In this document: positions 23,701-34,614 of the stretch, piece by piece | How the letters are laid out: each line of letters opens with the position of its first letter | Numbering within the stretch: position 1 is the first letter of the stretch | Assembly: GCA_025765615.1 (NCBI GenBank) | Contig: JAIVFJ010000017.1 | Coordinates: 124,001 to 188,000, forward strand | Reading direction: 5' to 3' | From: Zopfochytrium polystomum | Lineage: Eukaryota; Chytridiomycota; Chytridiomycetes; Chytridiales; Chytridiaceae | Length of the DNA stretch: 64,000 bases | The notes under the pieces: generated by a model | Told to the model about the DNA's origin: nothing | Database searches by the model: none | What the model saw: only the letters and a program-made list of their open reading frames with translations | Position numbers and translations under genes: made by a program

Positions 23701-25528
23701 GGTAAGTCAAGCGTTGCTTTCAAAATCACTCCCTCTTTCGTTCGACTCGTTCTCACCAAGCTTAAACATCCAGAAACCACATTGCGTGGGCACAGCTGAC
23801 GTCACAGCTTCGGAAGTCTGGCTTGCAGTACACATTCCTAAAGAGGGTGCTATCTGCCGAGTCGGAATCTGAGGGTGCCCTTGGATCTCTTCTTCTCATA
23901 TCACCGGACTCCATCCTCCGGAACCCAACCCGCACAGTACTCAACAATCCCGCTTTCTCGGCCTCTGCGACACCCGCTGCGACACCCGCCTCTTTACTCC
24001 CTAATTTTCCGCTGATGGCCCCGCTTGGGATGGGGCACGTACCAACCGCACAACCAACGCGATCCGAGCCTGGTGGCCTGCCGCTCGACTTGATCGTTGA
24101 CGAGTACCCGTTTGGCAGCTTCTACGTGACCCTTCAGAAGAGATCAATGTTGGAACATGACATGGGAAAGAACGAGGCGGCTTCCGTTAACGACGACGGA
24201 ATGACGGGAGACACCGTCGTAGGCAAGGCACGGCTGCAGCTGAACAGACTTCCGCCCGTGACGCAGCAGGTGGGCGCGAACGAGTCGATGCGCTTTGAGA
24301 GCGAAACCGGGGAGGTCGCGTTCGCGTGCGGGCCACCTCCTCAACGCCGTCGACGAGGTGCTGGCAAAGTGGAAGCAAGTCGCCGCGCTGGCACAGATCG
24401 CGTCAGCGCTGCATCTGCGGCGGGAGTGGATGCTGGCCGAGGGCGGGTGGGCGGTTGTCGCGTACGACCTGACCTCCATCACGTTGGCGTGCAACGTGGA
24501 GCAAGAGGGTGGCCTGCCGACCGTTTCGATCACGAGGGTCGCGGGGATGGAGAGGTTTAAAATCGAGTTTTCCAATGCGGAGGACCCAGCGGTGACGTCT
24601 CTTGTGGCACCGCTGGAGTCTGTGTTGAACGATACCCTGGATGTTGTCCTATTCATCAAGGTAATCTGGGTTCTTTTGGTGAGAGAGTCGTTTTGCGAAC
24701 CTTTGAGCATCATCATTCCAACAGACCCTTTCACGAATTCTACGGGTTGTGTTTGAGCTCATCGGACTCCGGAACAAACTCAACGTCCCCGAGAACTTTA
24801 TCTACCCCGAAACTCCCCTCGTGCGATTGGAAGTGCTCTCTTGCACATTTGTGCGGCTCATCCACGGTCACCACGGTCTCGACTTTGAGATGGTCGGAAA
24901 CGACCAGATCGCCGTGTTCGACGCAAGCGTGCCACCACCCCACCGGACAGCCCAACACCGTCGCCGCGGCGCAGTTGATCCAGATCCCGCACTTTTCAGA
25001 CTTCCCGGACCCTGGCCCGCTCTTCACCAGCATGGTCACGCACCTCCTCAAAATCCTCGACGACGCGTCCTGCCCGGACGACGCGACGCTGACGCGCATC
25101 CCGATGGGCGCCATCTTCTCCGACTCACTGCTCCCGCTGGTCGCGGCCCGGTTGGCCTCGGTCCACCTCGACACGCTGTCGCAGATCGCGTGGGTCGCCG
25201 AGCGCGCGCGCCAGCTCGCGCCGCAGGTCAAGATGCAGCTGTCGGTGCCGGCGCAGCATATCGTCATTCAGACGCCGATGCTCATTTGCGGGTGGAAGGT
25301 CGGCGTCGTCGAGCCCGCGTGGAAGCTGGGGTTGGCCATCACACCGAACCAGCCCGCGCAGGACCCGATGCACCCGGGAAGCACGTACAAGGCGTCCAAG
25401 GAGAGCTTGAACGTGCTGGCGAGCTACTTTAACGAGAAGGTATTCGTCGCCGCTGCTCCAGTCGGCCCTAGCTTCTGCCGCTGCTGCCACCCACCCACGC
25501 GTTTGTGGTACTGAAACTCCCCTTCTGC

Positions 25529-25565
<37 letters not shown>

Positions 25566-26248
25566 AAAACGCGCACTAGGTCTCATCCCTCCAGCAGCAA
25601 GGCGTAAACCTTCGCCCGTTCCTCAAAGTGCTATTAGAGTACATGACGCTGCCGCAGGAGCTGATGCACGACTTTGCACAGTTCCCTTCGCTGGAGCTGG
25701 TGCCGCCGGGAAAGACGAAGCCCGCGCGCTTCGAGTGGTGCCTCGCGATGCCCGAACACAGCGAGCAAGGCCTCCCGCCGCTAGGCGCCCCGGGGTTTAT
25801 CGTGGAGCGCGAGCGAACGCGGATATGTCTGGTGGTGAGTTGAATTTCTTTCCCAAATTTCGTCACACCTCTCCCTAGCTCACGCCCCTTGGGTGTATTT
25901 TTTCTTACCCGCGCGCAGTTCAAATTTACATCCCTGCTCAACGACGAGACGCGCATCCTCGCTATCCGGTACAACTACGCGACCAAGGTGGTATGGGCGT
26001 GGCAGGCGGCGGCCGATGCTTTGCTCAGCGACACGGACATGACCGAGATGCCCGCGGGCCCATTCCTGCAGGGCAAGCTGCAGGAGATGGACTCGAACCT
26101 GAAGCAGTTCCCGAACGTCAACCGCCTGTTTATACGCATTTCGAGGCTCGAGGGGACGACCAAGCTGTCGATGCTCGTGAGGCAGCTGCTGGCGCAGCCG
26201 AATATTATGGGCTTGCCGGCCGCTGAGAGGGTGGTGGAGCAGAGATGA
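20796..26248 (+). CDS. MED14: Mediator complex subunit 14
   Basis: Scaffold subunit linking head, middle and tail of Mediator in the nucleus. The N-terminus has a Pro/Gln stretch, then VPVREVIGRMIQQSYAELQT, LPNTDDMERKATILKYSTRT, RQQFIKLLVLVRWSKNAESI and IIAFLDHQDNCFRDAADFLA, the hallmark region of MED14/Rgr1. NFDIPTAVDILTTGKYERLP follows, then the RM1/RM2 and tail regions (LYRYLHDFCLHYRVEILRAQ; VTIRYWNKLPGQSLG; ILVEVTRIEARGKLKALADM; PNVNRLFIRISRLEGTTKLS). Exons include 20796-20992, 21083-21215, 21310 onward, a long one ending at 23446, 23546-23700 and 23774 onward, and the last begins after an intron near 25830-25918. Single duplicated C bases near 24333 and 24938-24941 break the frame. The segment at 22040-22200 is little conserved. 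Confidence 0.92.
23479..23501. repeat. Poly(T) run of 23 inside a MED14 intron
   Basis: Homopolymer within the intron 23447-23545; it may act as an extended pyrimidine tract. Confidence 0.9.
25530..25563. repeat. Poly(A) run of 34 inside a MED14 intron
   Basis: Homopolymer within the intron that starts at 25440 (GAGAAG then GTATTC). The intron ends at an AG shortly before LQQQGVNLRPFLKVLLEYM. Confidence 0.9.
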
Positions 26249-27050
26249 TTGAGGTGGGGGGGGTGGGTGCTGAGATGAATGGAAGCGTTGCCCTTTTTTT
26301 TTCTTTGTTTCTGTCTCGTCTCTCGGGATTGCAAGTCGGATTGCAGAAAGAGTCGGAGCCCGGGAATCTGTCTGTGGGGTGGTTCCGTTTATGAAGGAAC
26401 AATCGGCTTCTTTCGCTTCTCTCTCGTTGTTCTCTTGTTTCCTAATGCCATGCTTGGTGGCTGCCGCGCCCCAACACGCTCCCCCTTCTGGTTCCCCACC
26501 TCCTTCCTCAATCATTGCATCCCTGCGAGCAAAGAAAAAACCCACAATTCGTCGAAGCCTCTGCAATACGTACAGTTCTGATCGACTTTATTCAACGGAC
26601 CTCAACAGACGAAAATTGTGGAGTGGACATTCTTGAGAAAACAAAGGGCAGAAGACACATGCTAGTTGCTTATCGACAGACCCCAGTTCCTCCACCAACT
26701 TCCCCCACGGTTTTGGTTGAAGTTGATTGTTAGGTCATGTTAATTGGGCTGCCTTGCCTCACACCAGTGCATAAAAGGAGGAAGGGAAAATCACCACAAA
26801 AAAATAAGAATCTCATAGCTATACTCTCCCTCCCTTCTCGAATTACTACCAGTACTACGAAGGGTGAGTAGGAAGCTTCCCACACCTTCCATCACAACAC
26901 TAGTCACAAAGAAGTAAAAGACATGACGAGGAACAGGTTGTCACAAAGTCAAATTTTGAACTAAGCAATGAGCGCAGAGGAGCCACTGCCCAGAGTTAAG
27001 ACAGATTCTCCAGATAGCAGCTGCAAGTCTCCTCGAAGTTCAGGGGGAAG
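26249..27050. other. 3' flank of MED14
   Basis: AT-richer DNA leading into the island with the NLR relic. No conserved coding segment is recognised. Confidence 0.5.
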
Positions 27051-29401
27051 CTAGCAACACACGTTCGTGAGTTTGAAGGCAAACCAAGCACATTCTTTCA
27101 AAACTGATTTGATGGCAGCTTGATCATTATCAAACCCAACCAGTGTGTCCCTCCAGCGTGTACATTTCCTGGCAAGTGGATGCTTTCCAAATCCTGACTT
27201 TCCAAATCCTGACAGAGCTGTCCATGCTTCTGGGCACAACAAACTGCCCATCAGGACTGAATGCTACACAGGTGACTCCTGCATTTTCAAAGGCATCCGC
27301 AATATCTTCTTTAGGGCGTCCAGTTACCAGTATTTTCACATTGCCAGGAGCAAGCCAGCGCCCGAAAAACTCACAGAATCTCATCCCTCTTGTTTATCAC
27401 TTCACACTCATCCATGTTGGAGTTTGCTCCGAGCGTGCATAAACGTATCGAGCCACCTAGGGTAGCTCAAATGTTGCGGTCGGTGGCAATAACTGCACAA
27501 GGGATGCTCGAAGGGTCGCCGGTGTGTCTGTAGCAGATTGATCACCGATATGTCGCAGGTTCGAGACGCAAAAATGGTTTGTTTTTCTACAGGATGCTGC
27601 ATGTGTGGTGACTCTGTCCAGCTGTCTCCTATTTATAGCAGGGTGCCAGAGGCAAAGTTGGGAGGCAGAGGCACAGCCTGAAAGGCATCTCTGAGTCACA
27701 ATACCTGCGAGGCAAGGAGACGTTCAGGTGGCCAGCCTTGGAAAAGGGCGATGATGACACCCTATTGCATCACGCTGATGTGGCCAAAACATGGAGTATG
27801 TGAGCAAAGAAGTGGTCATGGCTTCCACAACCAACAAAACTGGATCATTAAGGTTCTTGGCAACTTTCTATAGTGGCTGAATAAGCAGCACTTTGATCAT
27901 CTCAAAAGTTCGTGGCTGGCGGACCGTTCATTTCTTCCACCAAGCGGAACAATGTGGTGAAGGGTGCAGGCACAGCGATCAGCGCCGATACGGCCAGCGT
28001 CGGAGTCCCTCTGAACATCCATAAGCTCATTCAGAGGTGACACTTCTCCAAGTCTGACAAGCATGACATGGAAAGAGAAATATCTGGGCTTGGGCTTGGA
28101 GTCTTCAAATCAGCCTTGCGACGACTGTACACTTCTCTGGCTGCAATCACAATTCTGGAAAGGTTGCGAAAAAGGGCAGGTTTAAGTTAGCAATCAAGGA
28201 GAAACTCACAAAAGTGTGTTTGACACATACTTCATAACATCACTCTCAGGATTTGCCTTTGGCGCATTCAGGTCTAAAATCATCTTGACTGTTTGAGACA
28301 CAGTTTGGAGGCCAGGACTTACAGGGTAGGCATGGGGGCGGTTAGGAAACTTCTTGACACCAAAGGTGCTGAACTCCACGATGACCATTGCCTGTTTGCC
28401 ATTTGCCAGGGATGCTTCATCCCTACGTGAAAGAAGAACAGGCAGGATGTCATGGCCCTCTCTGTTTTCATCTGAAGTGCTAGCTGCCATTGAAGTTATT
28501 AGTCAGAGTGGAATGTTGATGGGGAGGATGAACTCACCTCCAGCAAGCAGTTGTCAGGCTCTTTGTAAGCATTTTGCATTTTCATCATGCTTTCACCAGA
28601 ACACTGCAAAATGATGACTGAGGAGTGAGAAAGTCCAGACATGAAGTTGATGCCCCATTCCTCCGCAAATGACAGGCATTCCGCATTCCTAAAAGCATCT
28701 CTTCCATCCAGCCTGGGCTCCTAAGTGAGGACAGATCCAGTGTAATCCTTCAATAGGGTTGACATAATTCGGTAAACAAATTTCTTGCAAAAACTGACTC
28801 TGAGGCATGCTGGTAGCCGATGGAAATTTTAGAGTGCACAACAGTGAGAATGAGAATGTAACCTTAAAAAAACGGGTGCTTTTGAACTTTGGCTTTGCAC
28901 TCCCAGTTGTCTGGGATCAGCTCAATCCATTTGTCTGAGAGAGTCAACGAAACACTACGAAGATTTGGCCATGAGCCATTGAGGCAACTAAATGGATCAC
29001 TTTCTTCACCTTTTTTCCTTGCAAGACTCTTATCATAATAGTCACCTTCAGTAGCAGCCACACCAGAGCTTGTGCCAGTGGCAGCCCCAACACTTTGCAA
29101 GGCACTGGAGCTTGCACCTTGAGAGTTGCGAAAATGAATTCAGGATGGAGTCAAGAGAGAAGAGAAGACAAAACACAAAGACCCTTACTTTCCACTTCAA
29201 ATTCTGAAGAGTAGACCAGGTGGGCCTGTAATCCTCGTCAAGCACCATTGCATCATTTGTAGCAGAGTCCACATAAATCAACTCAATGTCAAAGAGCGCT
29301 TGAATTTGGCAGAAACAAGCTGCAGCAGGTCGTGATGTCCAGTGGCCACAGGAATGCGGACCTTTCTTCTGATGCCATCGTGCACAAAGGTCAGAGTCCA
29401 C
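27051..29401 (-). pseudogene. Decayed TIR-NACHT-WD40 (NLR-like) gene
   Basis: Fragments in the right order on the - strand, broken by stops and shifts. TIR-like: ATEGDYYDKSLARKKG near 29.0 kb, RNAECLSFAEEWGINFMSGL and SHSSVIILQCSGES near 28.65 kb, NAYKEPDNCLLE near 28.55 kb, GHDILPVLLSRRDE near 28.44 kb and FGVKKFPNRPHAYPVSPG near 28.33 kb. NACHT-like: a Walker-B-type hydrophobic strand (NLNDPVLLVVEAM) near 27.82 kb and KILVTGRPKEDIADAF near 27.3 kb. WD40: GVTCVAFSPDGQFVV, SSVRIWK and EMYTLEGHTG at 27.1-27.3 kb, with a 15-base tandem duplication giving VRIWKVRIWK. Such proteins are STAND-type immune or cell-death switches. No Walker A was found. The WD40 part is secure; the TIR part is by motif resemblance. 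Confidence 0.5.
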
Positions 29402-29741
29402 GCACTAACCATTCTTCTACAAAAGTACAATCAGTGACAGGTTCTGCAAAGAAATCTAAGGTGTTGGAGCGTGTTGGAGATACACAGGGCTATTGGGGAC
29501 ACCGAGACTCCGAGTGTCTACTTATCACGTAGACTTGTTGATAAAAAAAAGGAAGGATGCAACGTCATCAGGCCGGAGATTGTTGATTGTTGTAAGATGG
29601 GGACTTAAAGGAGGTGTTTAGGAGGTTGCAAGGGGGCGCCCTCAGGGATCTACTACTGCGCCAATCCGGTGCTTCCCTTTGGGCTATGGCTCCGCAAATC
29701 AAACTGCTACATGAATGCAGAAAGAAAAGCGGTTGCTTCCA
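29402..29741. other. Spacer between NLR relic and TatD gene
   Basis: No conserved coding segment seen. Confidence 0.4.
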
Positions 29742-31241
29742 TCAATGATCAAAGCAAGTTCGAATTGAAGAACAATAGCTGCCTAACCCATTCTGGGTTA
29801 AACAACGGAGCTGCTCGACAGCGCCACCTCCCGCATCAGGCAGCCAAGGTGCCCCGTTGGAAAGTCCAGCAAAGCGGCCCTCTTTTAAAGCGGTAGAGGG
29901 AGTAGTGGAATCTGCTCTCACGTGCTGTGCGACCGCCTCGCCAAACAAGCGACACGCGTTCTCGGTCGTAATACGCGCAACCTCCGCGACCGTCATATTC
30001 TTCAGTCTGGCCGGGAGGCGAGGGTTGGTTGTAGCAACAGCGAGGGCATTGAGAAACCCCACCCCCCGAAAAAGCAGAGAGAGCGTGTGTGAGAGCGAGA
30101 AAGGAACAAGGAGGGGCTGAGGGCCAAATGCCGCCCGGATTCTCACCTCGCGACCTCGACGCACGCCACAACGACGCTCTGCTTCGGCCACGCGCGCGCC
30201 TGCTCCCTCGTCGGCGGCAGCGCAGGCGCGTCGCTCTCGAGCACCAGCGCGTCCACGCCGACGCGGCGCACCCAGTTCCGCGTCGTGTCGTCGCGCACGA
30301 CGGTCGCGGGCACGCTCAGGAACTGCGCCGCATTCCGCCGCGCGGGCCGCGTGCTTTGCGGCGCCGTCAAAGGCGTGGAGGAGGACGCGGCAGTGCGGGA
30401 AGAAGGGCGTGTGCTTTTGCGGGCTGGTGGCCGTTGCGGTTGCAGGTGGGCGGAGGGTGGCGGCGAGGTCGAGGAGGAGGTCGATGGCGTGGTGGCCGGC
30501 GTTGCGCGAGTGGACGTTGACGGGGAGGCCGCGGCGCCAGGCGGCGAGGGCTTGGGTGCGGAGGGTCCAGCCCTGCGCGGCTTTGACGGCGTCGGCGGTG
30601 GGCCAAGGGGGCAAGATGTGCGGCGGCGGGATGGAGTCGCGATCGGCGTCGTTCGGAGGATCGACGGGTGGGGGCGCGGGGAGTGCGGGCGAGAGGCGGA
30701 CCGAGTTTGCGAGGACCCAGGGGGAGAAGTCGAGCCCGATTTCGCCGACGGCGGCGAGGGGCGCGGGAGCAGCCTTAAGGAGGCGGAGGAGAGCCGGAAC
30801 GAGGCGCGGGTCGGCCGCGACGGTGGCGGTGGTCGAGCCGTCGGGAGTGGCGGCGTCGGCTGGTACGCGGATCGTCTGGACGGGGTGAATGCCGGCGCAC
30901 GGGAGCATCGCGACGGCGGCGGCTGTGGTGGTGGATGCGGAGAGGGCTGCGACCGTGTGGGCTTCGTGGATGTTCTCGGGGGTGAGGACGATGGCGGCGA
31001 GGTGGAAGGTTGAGGATTCCGGAGAGGTGTCGGGAAGCGGGAGTAGCGCGCCCGTGCGCTCGTCCACGAGCGAGCCGGCGGCGATTGCGCGCGAGGCCGT
31101 GTGGCGGTCGATCTCGGACGGCGTGAAGCCGGAAGCGTTGTCGGATTGCGGGTAGCCATCGCCGCCGGCCGCGGTGTCACTGGTGTCCCCGCGCGGGTAG
31201 AAGTGCGAATGGCAGTCGACCAGGACGAGGTCGGACGCCAT
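29742..31241 (-). CDS. TatD-family metal-dependent hydrolase
   Basis: Member of the TatD nuclease/amidohydrolase group (TIM barrel, two metals). Start MASDLVLVDCHSHFYP carries the metal-binding HxH. Then AMLPCAGIHPVQTIRVPADA, the metal glutamate in AVGEIGLDFSPW, GLPVNVHSRNAGHHAIDLLL, LLHAFDG, FLSVPATVVRDD and the conserved aspartate in DALVLESDAPAL. An intron from 30146 to 30007 joins EVAR to LKNMTVAEVARITTENACRL, the usual C-terminal helix with NA-R-F. One duplicated C at 30335-30336 shifts the frame between the two central halves. Low-complexity Ala/Pro inserts make it longer than bacterial TatD. The last 40 or so residues after FGEAVAQ are not conserved. Confidence 0.8.
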   Translation of the reverse strand: MASDLVLVDCHSHFYPRGDTSDTAAGGDGYPQSDNASGFTPSEIDRHTASRAIAAGSLVDERTGALLPLPDTSPESSTFHLAAIVLTPENIHEAHTVAALSASTTTAAAVAMLPCAGIHPVQTIRVPADAATPDGSTTATVAADPRLVPALLRLLKAAPAPLAAVGEIGLDFSPWVLANSVRLSPALPAPPPVDPPNDADRDSIPPPHILPPWPTADAVKAAQGWTLRTQALAAWRRGLPVNVHSRNAGHHAIDLLLDLAATLRPPATATATSPQKHTPFFPHCRVLLHAFDGAAKHAARAAECGAVPERARDRRARRHDAELGAPRRRGRAGARERRACAAADEGAGARVAEAERRCGVRRGREVRIRAAFGPQPLLVPFSLSHTLSLLFRGVGFLNALAVATTNPRLPARLKNMTVAEVARITTENACRLFGEAVAQHVRADSTTPSTALKEGRFAGLSNGAPWLPDAGGGAVEQLRCLTQNGLGSYCSSIRTCFDH

Positions 31242-31413
31242 TCTGCAAGGAAGGAAAAAAAGTGAGGGTTCTAAATACCTGATCCTTATCCAAAGCGCGA
31301 AGAGTGCACGCCAGTGCTCCCACCGGGCCTATTGTTTCCATCAACCGCAAACGGCAAAAACCAGATGCTTCACGTTTCAACGAAAAGGGAAATAACGAGA
31401 GAAACAAGAATCA

Positions 31414-33520
31414 CTAGACAGTTGCATCGACCCAACCGTAGGCTTCCACAACCTCACTGCTTCGCGGAATCCACTCAAACTCGATCTCCCTGCCTTCCCG
31501 TAACACAGTCAGCTTCATTGTCGCGTCAAGTCGATCCTCGACCAGCCATACCATCCACTGGCGGACGAGCTCGTCGCCCACCCGCACGCCAGCCCGCTCC
31601 GCGTTCGAGCCCGGCACAACCTCTACAACCTTGCCGCCCTTCATCGTGTAGCCGAGCTCGAAGCGGCGCCATCCGTCCATAGCGAACCCGACGCAGCCCG
31701 AGCCCTCTGAGCGAGTGCTCGCCTGGAACGATCAAATCCCCTTTGAAGAAGGCCTCGTACGCCGCGTTAAAAGCGTCGGCGCCAACGTACGACGCAAGCA
31801 GCTGCTTGAAGTCGTCGATGGTGAACTTGACGCCTTCCTTGCGGCGTCTGTAGACGTCGAGAATAACATCGTCCATGCAGTGCCGGCCGTCCGTCGCTGA
31901 CACGATCATTCCGTCGAGCTGGGCGATGAAGGTGAAACCGCGGTTGTACGCGACCCGCACCAAGTTCACATCTATCGGCAAGTCAAAGTACCGCTCCAGA
32001 AACTCGCCAAAGTCCATCCGCTGCACGCCAGCTGGAGCCGTGTAGTACGCCTGGGCCAGGTCGTTCAGCATCTGGATCATCACTTGCCGCGAGGTCAAAC
32101 CGCGCCGCCGAACGGTGGCAGCGGCGGCGTCGCCCACACTCCCGCGGTGAAACGCATCGGGGTTCATTCCGACCACCGCCGTTAGCCAGTCGGCGACGCC
32201 CTCGATGTACCATACAGACTCGTCCATGAGCCATCGGGGGTTCCCCTTCCCAGCGGGCACTTCGTCCAGCAGTGCGTACTCGTGGACCGTCTCATGCGAA
32301 AGAAGCGCCTCGAACGAGAGCTCGTCGGCGTACTCTGCCGACTCTTCGCTGAACTCGACGATGAACGAGCGCGTGGAGCCCGTGCCGCCGTTGCCCTCCT
32401 CGACCTGGCGGAAAAACACGCGGAACGGCTCGTCTTTGGCGTCAAAGTACGCTGCGATGCGCGCGTGGTTGATGCGCGATTGCACGGCGAGCGCGGTGAC
32501 GTTTAATGGCGCCGGTTCTAGCCAGTAGACCGCAAACTCGCCCGTCGCCACGTGTTTGCCAGCCGCCGGATGAGGTGGGGGCGGGGTCCAGTCGGGATAC
32601 CTGCGCAGGGCGCCGACGGCAAAGATGGCGTTGCTGACCAGATCGATCAATGGCCCGCGGGCGACGGAGACCGCCGCGTCGCCGTGGGACCACGCGCCGC
32701 GGATGTTGGCGGATTGGGCGGGTGCGGAGCGGAGGTCCCACTCGACGGTGACGTCCCAATCGCCTCCAAAGACGGGATCAGCGTCGTCGTCTTCGTCTGT
32801 CGAGGGAGGGACCGGGATAAAGCTGACCCCCTGGCCGACCAGGCCGGTTCTGGAGACGTCTCTGCGGAGGTCCACGCGCGCGCCGGACCGGGTGTCGTTT
32901 TCCATCCTCCTGTATGGTGCGAGGAAGCGGACGACAACCTGCTCGAGGGCGCTGGGCGTCGTCTCGTCGTCGTCCATGTACCAAACCCTCGGCCCAAAGA
33001 CGGGGTCCTTGTCGACGTAGACCAGCTTAAGGGACCTGCCGTCGGCGTCAAAGGCGGCTATCGGGTTGGTGTCGCTGTCGTAGCGCGCGGACGGCACGTC
33101 CCCGAAGAACAAGAGCGGAAGCGACAGGAACGGGCGCTGCGGTTGGAACGGGTGCGAGCGGGACGTCATTGTCATTGCGACGTCAATGGCGACAGGCTCC
33201 GAGGGGGCGGTGGCCGAGAACACGGGACGCATGAGAAGGTGCGTCGACGGCAGAGCTGCTTGCGGCCGCGCTGGTAGCGCCTGCGCAGCGGTATTGGCCT
33301 GCTCGAAAGGGAAGGCGCCGAGGATGGGCTGCTGTTGTTGCTGTTGGTTTTGCTGAAGGACAGATGACTGTGTGGTTGCAGCGTAGTGGTGGCGGTCTAC
33401 GTGAGGCGAACCCCACAAAGGGGTGACGCGGGCCGTCGCGACGGCGCCGTCACAGGCCAAGAGTGCCAGCAGCAGCAGCAGGAACCTTGCAACGATGGCT
33501 GTTGCTTGCTCCTCCTTCAT
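31414..33520 (-). CDS. Secreted M61-like zinc metallopeptidase with PDZ domain
   Basis: The start at 33520 gives MKEEQATAIVARFLLLLLAL, a clear signal peptide, so the protein is probably secreted or lumenal. After a Gln-rich linker comes a beta-rich N-terminal domain. The zinc motif HETVH lies in LLSHETVHEYALLDE and a third-ligand glutamate candidate in VWYIEGVADWLTAVVGM. A helical region follows (DFGEFLERYFDLPIDVNLVR; YNRGFTFIAQLDGMI), then a C-terminal PDZ domain (GYTMKGGKVVEVVPGSNAER followed by AGVRVGDELV). This order is that of M61 glycyl aminopeptidase-type enzymes. A one-base shift near 31700-31715 separates peptidase and PDZ parts. It lies 172 bases upstream of the TatD gene on the same strand. 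Confidence 0.75.
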
Positions 33521-34227
33521 CTTGTGGTTTGTTACCAACAATGCAGCGGGAAACCGAAAGTCCCCACGAATTTCGGTATCGAAGACCGGTCGGTTCCGCC
33601 ATATCCCCCCCTCCGGACGCCTCGCTTCTTTCTCGGCCTTGCTACACAATATTATACAATACATATTGCATGGAATGTGAAGAGCATCTCCACCTCCACC
33701 GCACCGCGCGGGGACAGCCAACGGGACAGCCAACGCGTGCGCAGCAGAAACTCTGTCTACAGGTCATAGGGATCGCCATTCAAACCATATTCACATTTTT
33801 CATTTTATTATATAATATTTCATTTTTTTGATTTGTCTGCGCCCAACCCCCGGTTCCGCCCGGCCACCCGACCAAGGTTCAACCCAATCAAAAGTACACG
33901 GAGGCTGAGGCTTGTCGTGCGAGGAAAAAGTGTTGGTGGATTTTTGCTCGCCTCTGTAACTGTCGTCGAAGTAATACGAAGGATGAGACTCCGACGCCAG
34001 CCCAATTGTAGTTGGGAGTGGGGAACTGGATACCTTTCGTTTGGTGTGATTCGCAGAATTATAATGAGGGTTTTGGGGATCTCCTGTTCGGTCTGAGGCG
34101 TGCCGAGGGAGCCATTGATCGCGAGGCTGCACTGAGGATTGAATCTAAAGAGTCGCTCAGCAGATTCCACTGCGGCGCACACACTCTAGAATCTGCATGC
34201 ACGAGACAGCGCAATAGTACTCTTGTT
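33521..34227. other. Promoter region of the peptidase gene and spacer
   Basis: Contains an AT-rich TATAATA-like stretch near 33648-33660 (- strand orientation). No conserved coding segment recognised. Confidence 0.4.
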
Positions 34228-34277
34228 AAGCTTCTCTGAAATGAGAAGTTCTCAGTCCGTAGTGCTGAAATTTCTAC

Positions 34278-34614
34278 TTACAGCACCCAACATACTTCGT
34301 GCTGCTTTGTGATTTCGCTCAAAGCCAGATTTCTCAAGGCAATGTTCGTCTTACCAAGATCTTCCTTCAATACAGCAAGATTGGCGGCCATCGTTCGTAT
34401 CGGTTGCTCTGTCTGCAATGTAAACCGAATAAGAAATTGACGCTGCAAGAGAGGTGATGAGCATTGAGCGTGAAACACATTAGAAACATACAGTGCAAGA
34501 AGTTCAATGGTCGATTCACTAGACTCAGGCTCTGGTTGTTGAAGGAAAGATCCCTAATCTTTGGATGAGAGTGCTAACGGTTGGCGCAAAGCTTACCTCT
34601 GAGAACACATCCAT
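34278..34614 (-). CDS. Small helical protein, unrecognised
   Basis: Candidate multi-exon small gene. The first exon 34614-34597 encodes MDVFSE and is followed by a clean donor GTAAGC. The second starts at 34553 after TTAG (GSFLQQPEPESSESTIELLA) and stays open through LLQRQFLIRFTLQTEQPIRT and MAANLAVLKEDLGKTNIALR to ITKQHE, where a donor-like GTATGT follows. The regular Leu spacing suggests a helical bundle or coiled coil, as in small complex subunits. I cannot assign it; a short 3' exon may lie near 34200-34240. Confidence 0.4.

Noticed and set aside
28206..29401. Crinkler-type effector fragments
   Set aside because: No LFLAK-like N-terminus; the order TIR-like, NACHT-like, WD40 fits the pieces better.
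30143..31180. A Pro/Ser/Arg-rich frame overlapping the TatD gene on the same strand
   Set aside because: It is an alternate-frame shadow; only a short piece of it (the FLSVPATVVRDD segment) is real, reached through a one-base shift.
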